Positions 56,881 to 64,000 of a stretch of DNA of 64,000 nt are shown piece by piece. This DNA is from Gordionus sp. m RMFG-2023 (lineage: Eukaryota > Nematomorpha > Gordioida > Chordodea > Parachordodidae): NCBI RefSeq assembly GCF_954871325.1, contig NC_088776.1, positions 47,696,569 to 47,760,568 of the forward strand. Direction: 5' to 3'. Below the pieces are notes generated by a model. The model did no database searches. It saw nothing but the letters and a program-made list of their open reading frames with translations, and was not told the DNA's origin. Made by a program: the position numbers and the translations under genes. Each line of letters begins with the position of its first letter. The stretch's first letter is position 1.

Positions 56881-57270
56881 ATGGGCAGTCAATCTTCAAC
56901 AATACCCAATGTTGAAGAAGATGCAATGATGCCTTTAGAAGTTTTTAATTTACATATTGCTGTTATGCAAAATGATCCTAAAACTGTTAGAAATCTTGGG
57001 AATTTAGGCGTGAATCTAAATTCTACTTGGAAGAATCATAAATATCCCAGTGTTAAAGATGGTACCACAGCTCTCTGTCAAGCTATATCATTAAATCATA
57101 AACTCGTTGTTAATGTAATATTTTTATATTTTAATAATTTTAAATATTTGATCAGGCACTTTTAAATTTAGATGTTGATATAAATAAATGTGATTCCTTT
57201 GGTTATACACCTTTGCACAAAGCTTCATACCATTCTCGTTATGATTTAGCTACAATTCTTATTAACAAAG
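56881..57270 (+). CDS. Ankyrin-repeat protein, first two exons
   Basis: Exon 1 (56881-57114, 78 codons) and exon 2 (57156-57270) join in phase across a 41-nt intron with GT...AG ends. The N-terminus MGSQSS has Gly2 and Ser6, the usual pattern for N-myristoylation, which would place the protein on membranes. It then shows an ankyrin-like helix pair (LEVFNLHIAVMQNDPKTVRN, then GVNLNS), GTTALCQAISLNHKLVV, and a clear repeat GYTPLHKASYHSRYDLATIL ending INKG. Exon 2 ends in phase 1 at a GGTTATAT donor, so more exons are expected downstream; I did not find them in the T-rich DNA up to 59.8 kb. An upstream in-frame ATG (56833) exists but lacks the myristoylation pattern. The specific family is not recognised. 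Confidence 0.7.
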
Positions 57271-59833
57271 GTTATATAAATATGTATATTTAAAGATAAA
57301 TATTATGTATATTTTAATATAAAATATTGCTCTATACTAATATCAGGATTAACCATCTATACCAGTTTAACTTGGGTTGTGCAACTTTATTTTAAATTAA
57401 AAATCTGTTCATCTAAATTGAATTATAATATATAAAGGGGAAACCTAAATAAGCCAATCTATTAAGCTGAGTATATAAAATATTTCTGAGAATAAAAACT
57501 ATATGATTTTAAAAATATTGTCAAAATATATTTTGCAGCAAAATTTAAAGAGGGGATCTTTTAGATCTTGCTCTATTTTGTAGCTTAAGATATGCAAAAG
57601 ATAATTATTTTAGAAATAAATTTTTCTATACATCTGAATTCTTGGTATAAAGATCATAGAAAGACATGTTTAGGGTATATTAATCCTGATTCCTAACTTT
57701 AAGACAAAGTCTTAATTCATTAACTAATCTATCTCTTAATATAAACAAATAAATATTTTTTATACATACTATCTCATGCTTGTAACATATGGAGTATGAT
57801 CTATATTTTATTAGATAATAATTTATAATTAAATTGATATTCTACAAAAAATATAGTATATATTAGAATAGAATTATCAATATATTGCATTTCCCCTTTA
57901 TTAATTTATAAAATATTCAATTATTATTTGTTGGATATAAGAATTTTAATTTAAAGGAATAATGTTCCACCATCAAATTTTATTTTTTATATCTTTGTCT
58001 TGTATTATTATTATCTTTCTGTCTGATAGGATAAGATTAAGAATGATTTGAATAAGAATAAGGTTTCCAAATACATCTATGGATCATCTCATTTGAACAT
58101 TTTACTGTTTATTTTTTACCTTTATTTTATTTTTTTATTTTATATTTTTTTTAAAAATTTTATAGTAACACATCAGATTTCCCCTTTTAAAACATGAATT
58201 ATACTCCTAAATTAAAATTTTGAATATCTTGAATCCATTATTTGTAATTTTCATTTTTTTATTTATCAATTTTTACTTCATTTTGAATTTTTTTTTTAAC
58301 TGTTAATTACTTTTTTTAAACATATTTACTTTTCCTTTATTATTTACTATTTTTTTTTATTCTCCTTTGTATTTTATTAATTATTAAATCAGTTATTTCT
58401 GATTATATCAATCTATTTTCATTTATAAATTTTTACTTTTTTAAAATTTTTAATTTATCACCCCATGAATTTCTGGAATTAAATTTAAAATTATTTTATC
58501 AATCATTGCCCAATTCTTATTTGTTCATTTCGATAGATTTATTGTCGATTTATGCTCATTTTATTTTATTTTATAATTTCCAATTTTTCATTTTTTTATA
58601 ACTACATTTACATTCTTTCAGATTTTATTTTATCATAATGTCTATTTTTCATTTTTTATGGGTTTTCCATATTTTTCATTTTTACTCCACTTTTTTTCAT
58701 CACCACTGTATGGACATGGAGTAATAAAGATATTGAACTACATTTTATCATACAATAATATATAATTAAATTGATGTTCTATATACTAATATCAATATAT
58801 TACAATGCTCATTTTCTCATCCCTACAAAAGTAGCACAGACTTAAGTCATCTAAATTAGAGGACTGCAATGGTCAGGTTTTAACCCAAAGGTCCACCTGC
58901 TAATGTTTAAAAATTATAACCCACCTGCATGCCCATGGTTTTTAAATAAAATTTTGACTTCCCATTCATTCATCTAAAAAGTCTGTTCACCTACTGTGCT
59001 GCTATCCCAATTTTTTAAAATTATTAGATTGGATAGTTTGACTTTATTTTGTACATTTGCCTAAAAAAATTTTAAAATCACCTATCTGCCTTTGTGCCCA
59101 TTATTTTAAAAATAATTTTAACCAGCCAGACCACCCAATGTTTAAATTTTATAACCCACCCATTTACCTTTAATTTAGGTACCCATTGATGATACAGAGG
59201 TATATATAATAAATTAAATAGATCATTAAAAATATTATATACATCGTAGTAAACACAATCTTCCTTTAATGCTATACAAAAAGGTAGAGCTACATTTGAA
59301 CTATCTCATCCCATCTAATAGGGTTAAAGAACTGGGGAGGGGTGACCTATGAGATAAGCCCACCCACAGTTGTTGGACAGGCTGCAGTTGTCTGTGCACG
59401 CAAGAGCCAATACCCCTTACTTAAATGCTTATGGGAAGTAAGAAAGGAAAAAACCTATACTAATTAAACAATGTATTAATTATGGGAGGGTATTGGCTGC
59501 TTTTAAGTTCTGTATGACATAATTGATATTGAATTTTATTTAAGTTTTAAAAGGAACTTGCCTTATTATCTTAAATACATTAGCTAAGAAAGAAACAAAG
59601 AGGATAAGGTGAGTATGTTGTTGGATAATTACACATGAATGCTTAGGTAAATAAGGAATATTATAATTAAATAAGGATTATAATTAAATAAGGATTATAA
59701 TTAAATTATAAAGATGTTTAACAAGGGTGGATAATAAAGGGATTCATAAGGTGGAATGGATAGGTTTGATGGGTTGAGATATGGATTTAATTTTTAGAAG
59801 TTTTTTAATTGAGTTTTTATTGTTGCTTATGAG
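57271..59833. other. T-rich DNA, probable intron or downstream region of the ankyrin gene
   Basis: 58090-58720 is pyrimidine-rich on the + strand without obvious unit repeats. 58860-59190 carries repeated ACCCACCTGC/ATAACCCACC phrases of a degraded MITE. 59400-59510 has the inverted pair GAGCCAATACCC / GGGTATTGGCT. No further ankyrin exon was recognised. Confidence 0.4.
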
Positions 59834-60056
59834 TAGTGTTGTTAAACGGCTTGATTTGAGCCCATTTTTAAAAACGGCTAACTCAACATTATAGCTAGGA
59901 AAATATTGCCTAAGCTTCGAGATTTCACCAATAGATGTTCAATCCTATGTGCCATCTATGAGCAAAATCTTTAGGCTTGCATAATATTTTTCTGGATAAA
60001 ATATTGAGTTAGCCGTTTTTAAAAATCGGCTCAAATTGAGCCGTTTAACAACACTA
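59834..60056. mobile_element. hAT-type MITE, family A (copy 8, well preserved)
   Basis: A 223-bp element TAGTGTTGTTAAACGGCTTG to GAGCCGTTTAACAACACTA, with perfect 8-bp duplications CTTATGAG (59826-59833, 60057-60064). It is inserted in the LINE copy described next. Confidence 0.92.
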
Positions 60057-60064
60057 CTTATGAG

Positions 60065-62347
60065 TATAAATTTATCCATCATCAGGTTTAGGCTTACAAT
60101 GTCTTTAATTGTTTGTAGAGCCAGTATGATTTAATATTTTCCATAATTTTTTCCTTTATAGGTCTGGAGCTAAATGATTGCTTCATTAACTATATTTTGT
60201 CTAAAGTTCCTAATTGTATGGCCAAATAGTTGTATTTATCTCTTTTTGAGAGTTGTTTCGAAATACGTCTCATGGTATTTGAGATTATTCTTGGGTGTTG
60301 CTGTCACAGATAATTTTTATGTTGAATATACGAAGTCTCATTTTGACTGAGATCTCGTGCCAGCCATAATTTATGGTATTTTATGAAAGTTATATTAGCA
60401 TTTTTTAGGATGGCTTCAATTTCGTCACTGTATTCCCTTTATTATTAATTTTTGCATCGAGATATTTGAAGTTAGTAACTCTTTAATCTCATTATTTTTA
60501 AATGTTATATTATTATCAATAGATGCTTCCGGGGATGCCATTACTACTGTTTTATAAGTTGATGGTTAGGTTAGTTTTATTGCCATGGAAGAAAATACTT
60601 GTTAGTAAGTCAATTGTCTCATCTTTTGATTAGTGTTGTTAAAAGGCTTATTTTGAGCCTATTTTTTTAAAAGGCTAACTCAATATTTTAGCCAGAAAAA
60701 TATTGCCTAAGACTTGAGATTTCGACAATATATGCCAAGACCTTTGTTCCTTCTATGGGCAAAATCTTCAAGCTAGCGTAATATTTTTCTGGAAGAAATA
60801 TTGAGTTAGCCGTTTTTAAAAATAAACGAGCCGTTTAACAACACTACTTACGAGACGATTCTTAAGTAATTGTTATTGTTGTTGTTAGATGCCGGATCTA
60901 TTAGATTCATGGTGTTTGTTGTTTCTTTTATGATTTTTTTGTTGATTAGATTGAAGAGAATGGGGGAGAACACACAGACCTGCTTGACACCCCTTTATTA
61001 TGAAGTATGCTGAAAATAGTTGTCCTACTTACAGGCTGACGAAAGAATTATTGTAGTGGTATTTTAGGATATTTATTATAATTTGATCTATGCCATTTTT
61101 CTCCAAAGTGTTTTAGAGAGCATCATACCTGACATTGTCGAAGGCTTTCCTAAAGTCGAGGAATGTGAAGAAAAAGGTAGCTTATATCTAAAGCATTTCT
61201 GTAGATGGATTTTTAGGGGTATGATAGGCCCGTTGATACTTTTCTCTGGCCTGTAGGGGCAGATGTTACCTATTAGGAGATTTTTGGTAGAGGCAAAGAT
61301 TCTACCTTTTTGAAAGACTCTAGTGTTAAGGGTAATAGCTCTTTGATCTTCAAAGGTTGAGAGATGCTATTTTTTGGGATTGCAAATTTTTGATTTCTTC
61401 CAGTCATCGGGAGTCTTTCGATAACCATATTTTCGTGAAACTGACTAGTAGGTATTTAGAAATTATTTCTGAAGCGACTTTTATATGATCATTCCTGATG
61501 CCATCAGAGCCAGGCTCTATTGTTTTTTAGTTTATTTATGGCTTTCTTAATTTTTACGGGGAGAATTTAGAGTGTGTTGTTGCCAATCCTGGCTGTTGAA
61601 AGCCCGCTATCTTAGAAAGTTTGAAGACCGACATTTAGAAATCAGCCCAAATCTCCATATGCTCTTCTTGGTTCTTTATATTTGTTTCTCCCATGTAAGA
61701 ATATGGGTAATTTTTTGGAGCATGCCGGTCTACAAAAGTGTAGAAGTGTCTTATAGGCATCATGAGTTTTGTTGTTTCTCATGTCTAATTTTATTTCTTC
61801 TGCTTTCTTCAGAAAGATGCTTCTATCACTGCGTAACAATCTCTGAATACGTCTCCATAACTCCAGATTTCTGTTGTTATTTTTTTATAGATAATATCAT
61901 CTTTTGGTTTCTGCTGAGAGCCATTCTCTTCTTGGTCTGGCTATGATTTAAATTGTTACAAGCGCGGAAGATTACACAGTTGAATTCTGACAAGTATTCC
62001 TTTAATGATTTAGTAGGGAAAGTATGGATTATTTTAGCTATGTTTATCATTTTATGCTATTTTTAAATCTTATGCTATTAAGTTAGTGAGGTGCCATTGG
62101 GGATTTGTTTTGGGGCTGTATGCGATGTGCTATAGATACGTCTGGTATTGTTATTCCTCCTCTCATCACTTTATATCCTGATATATTCTTTAATCAGTCT
62201 ATGGTTTGTAGGGTAGCCTTCACATCTGCAAACCAGCTATGTACATTAGATATAAAAAGGTTAATTTGAGAGGAGTGGCCACCAGGTCATGAGGTGAGGA
62301 AGTTTGTCTTTAAACTTTAAAATATGTGTTTTCGATTTTCAGATTTA
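60065..62347 (-). mobile_element. LINE copy, reverse strand (endonuclease end, linker, reverse transcriptase)
   Basis: Read from 62347 downwards: the end of an APE-type endonuclease (GGITIPDVS-like), a linker with PRREWLSAET (62000-61900) and LRSDRSIFLKKAEEIKLDMR (61642-61839), then reverse transcriptase. The N part is AINKLKNN ... SDGIRNDHIK, and motif A is FLDFRKAFDNVRYDAL (about 61170-61100). A GCQAG-like motif B and SPPLFNLI-like residues (about 60980) follow. The thumb region has FKYLDAKINNKGN, then NYGW and RIFNIK (60480-60300). Frame shifts and stops are frequent, so it is dead. A family A MITE interrupts it at 60631-60846, and another lies at its low end. Confidence 0.8.
60631..60846. 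mobile_element. hAT-type MITE, family A (copy 9) inside the LINE
   Basis: 216 bp, TAGTGTTGTTAAAAGGCTT to GAGCCGTTTAACAACACTA. The flanking 8-mers CTTTTGAT / CTTACGAG agree at five of eight positions, so the duplication has decayed. LINE sequence continues on both sides. Confidence 0.75.
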
Positions 62348-62348
62348 G

Positions 62349-63236
62349 ATAAAAATCGGAAGGTCGAAAACAAATATTTTAAACACAAACTCCCTCATCT
62401 TATGACCTTCTCACGATGTGGCTATTCCTCTCAAATTGACCTCTTTCTATCTAATGCCCAAAGTTGGCTTGTAGAATGAAAGCCATTTTTTATATAAATA
62501 TCTCAGACCATGTAGTGATCAAAGGACACATCATAATATGAAGTGATGAGTGGAGGAATAACAACACAGACGCACTTTTAATAACATACAGCTCCAAAAC
62601 AAATTCCCAAATGGTACTTCACAGGTATAAACGCATCAGTTAAAAATAGCGTATTACGACATAATTAGCACAAACTTAGTTTAGACAATCCGCTCTTTCC
62701 CTACCAAATCAGTCAAAGAATGCTGGTCGGACTTCAAACTCATTGTCTTCTTTGCATATAACAGTCTATCACAGTCGGGTACAATGGTTCTCGACCAAAA
62801 ATATGATATTATTTATAAAAAAAGACAGCAGCTGGAAACTGGATCTATGGAGACTACCACGCAGTGATCGGAGAATTTTTCTAGCAAAAGGGCCGAAGGA
62901 ATAGAAATAGCGACGCTTAAGAAGCTCAGACACTTCTGTAAACCGGCATACTTTTAAAAAATTACCTAACTTACCATACATGGGAGAAACCCATATTTAG
63001 ACCCCGAAGAGCATATAGCTATTTGGACTGAGTTTTACATGTCAGTCTTCGAATTAAGAATCCCTTCAAAAATATCGGACTTGCAACAGCAGGCTCGACA
63101 CCATCACCTTCTGAATTCTCCCTCATAGAAATTAAGAAAGCAATTAACAAACTAATAAACAACAAATCCTCTTGCTATTTGGAATGAACATATGAAAGCC
63201 GCCTCAACTGTGATAAATGAGATAAAAATATTATTT
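62349..63236 (+). mobile_element. LINE copy, forward strand, head to head with the previous one
   Basis: Mirror image of the left copy from the shared centre: AAAATCG...CGAAAAC, TCATCTTATGACC, TTCCTCTCAAATTGACCTC and onward. Linker residues LWRLPRSDRRIFLAK (62850-62900), FKKLPNLPYMGET (62960-63000) and INKLINNKSS- and WNEHMKAAS-like residues (63150-63200) are readable. It stops before reverse transcriptase motif A, so it is truncated at the 3' side. Stops and shifts are present. Confidence 0.75.
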
Positions 63237-64000
63237 GATTGATAAGAAATATATATAGTGAGTTTACCATAATTTTCTATAAGATACTTGTCACCTTTTT
63301 AGCCAACTCTTTCAATAATTTAGAACCCTTAATGTTCCTAACAGTTTTCTTAATTAAAAAGTATTTTAACATGACCATAATTTTATATGCCCTATGGGCT
63401 TTGCATTATCCTGAAGCTCTTTGCGCTTAATAATTTTTAAATATTTTGGGCTAGCCTTTGGCATAAGTTTTTTTTAAAAATCGGACTGGATTGAAAATAT
63501 AAAACCCGGGCAGTGCATCACCTCTGCAGGTCTATTTAAATAAAGATAAGCAAAGCTTTAAAACTTTGATTCAAAATCTAAAAATTTAATATATATTTCT
63601 TTCAATCAATTTTTTACATAGATAATAAATGGATTAAGGTTTATTTTTAACTAAAGTAGTAAATTTTAATATAATTTGTAAAAATATATAAAACAAAAAA
63701 TAATTTTAAATAATTTTTCTAAATATAAAACAAAAAATAATTTTATGTATATTTAAAATAATAATGTGCCAACTTGCGGACTTAATATTATAGAATTGTA
63801 TTCTTAGATTTAAATTATTGTAAATATAATTATATTAAAAGAATTAAAAAATCTATTAATAGATCGGATGAAATATAATTATTAATTTATATAACCTTAA
63901 TATTGAATATATCTAGTAATTTAATTTTTATATCATAAGAAAATGAATCTCAACTCAATTAATAGAGGATATAAAAATTTTTTTTACCTAAGCATTTACG
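63237..64000. other. AT-rich end of the window
   Basis: A GGGCTA...CCCGGG / CTGCAGGTCT MITE fragment lies at about 63440-63532. Otherwise no gene, RNA or complete repeat was recognised. Confidence 0.4.

Noticed and set aside
61572-61946. 124-codon + strand frame
   Set aside because: Antisense of the LINE linker region; the - strand shows the LRSDRSIF motif typical of the family.

Overview
The window is AT-rich eukaryotic, almost certainly animal, DNA. Genes are split by introns: short ones of 41, 42 and 58 nt, and others of hundreds to thousands of bases. There is no operon structure, and most of the sequence is transposon-derived. Two conserved animal genes could be assembled exon by exon. 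One is a glycoside hydrolase family 27 enzyme (alpha-galactosidase A / alpha-N-acetylgalactosaminidase type, + strand, 24029-28512). The other is a Golgi-type glutaminyl-peptide cyclotransferase (QPCTL-like, - strand, 41545 down to 30943). They lie tail to tail. A third gene start, an ankyrin-repeat protein with a possible N-myristoylation signal, begins at 56881. I cannot name the species. The base composition, hAT-dominated repeats and divergent enzymes would suit a fast-evolving invertebrate such as a cnidarian-like lineage, but this is a guess.

Layout. 1-13.4 kb: no host gene; MITEs, two PIF/Harbinger-type elements (2298-2588, 7137-8502), a fold-back element, a 222-bp tandem duplication and an RTE-like LINE endonuclease remnant. 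13.4-16 kb: a small non-autonomous LTR element with matching LTRs and target-site duplication. 16-23.3 kb: AT-rich, few recognisable features. 23.4-28.5 kb: a possible two-membrane-segment protein facing away from the GH27 gene, then the GH27 gene, whose fourth intron holds two hAT remnants. 30.9-41.5 kb: the cyclotransferase gene, whose long introns carry several MITEs. 41.8-45.1 kb: a 2.84-kb hAT transposon with a large inverted duplication, inserted inside an older hAT MITE. 46-49 kb: unexplained coding-like segments and two serial hAT insertions. 49.5-56.3 kb: a 6.86-kb composite hAT element with perfect 8-bp target-site duplications. It encloses a 14-copy ~132-bp satellite, a 90-bp satellite, nested MITEs, an internally deleted LINE and a hAT transposase C-terminus. 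56.9 kb onward: the ankyrin gene start, T-rich DNA, and two LINE copies head to head at 62.35 kb.

The two enzyme genes have no evident shared pathway beyond both acting in or through the secretory route. The most notable structural signal is that satellite arrays lie wholly between the two ends of one hAT element, with its target-site duplication intact on both sides.
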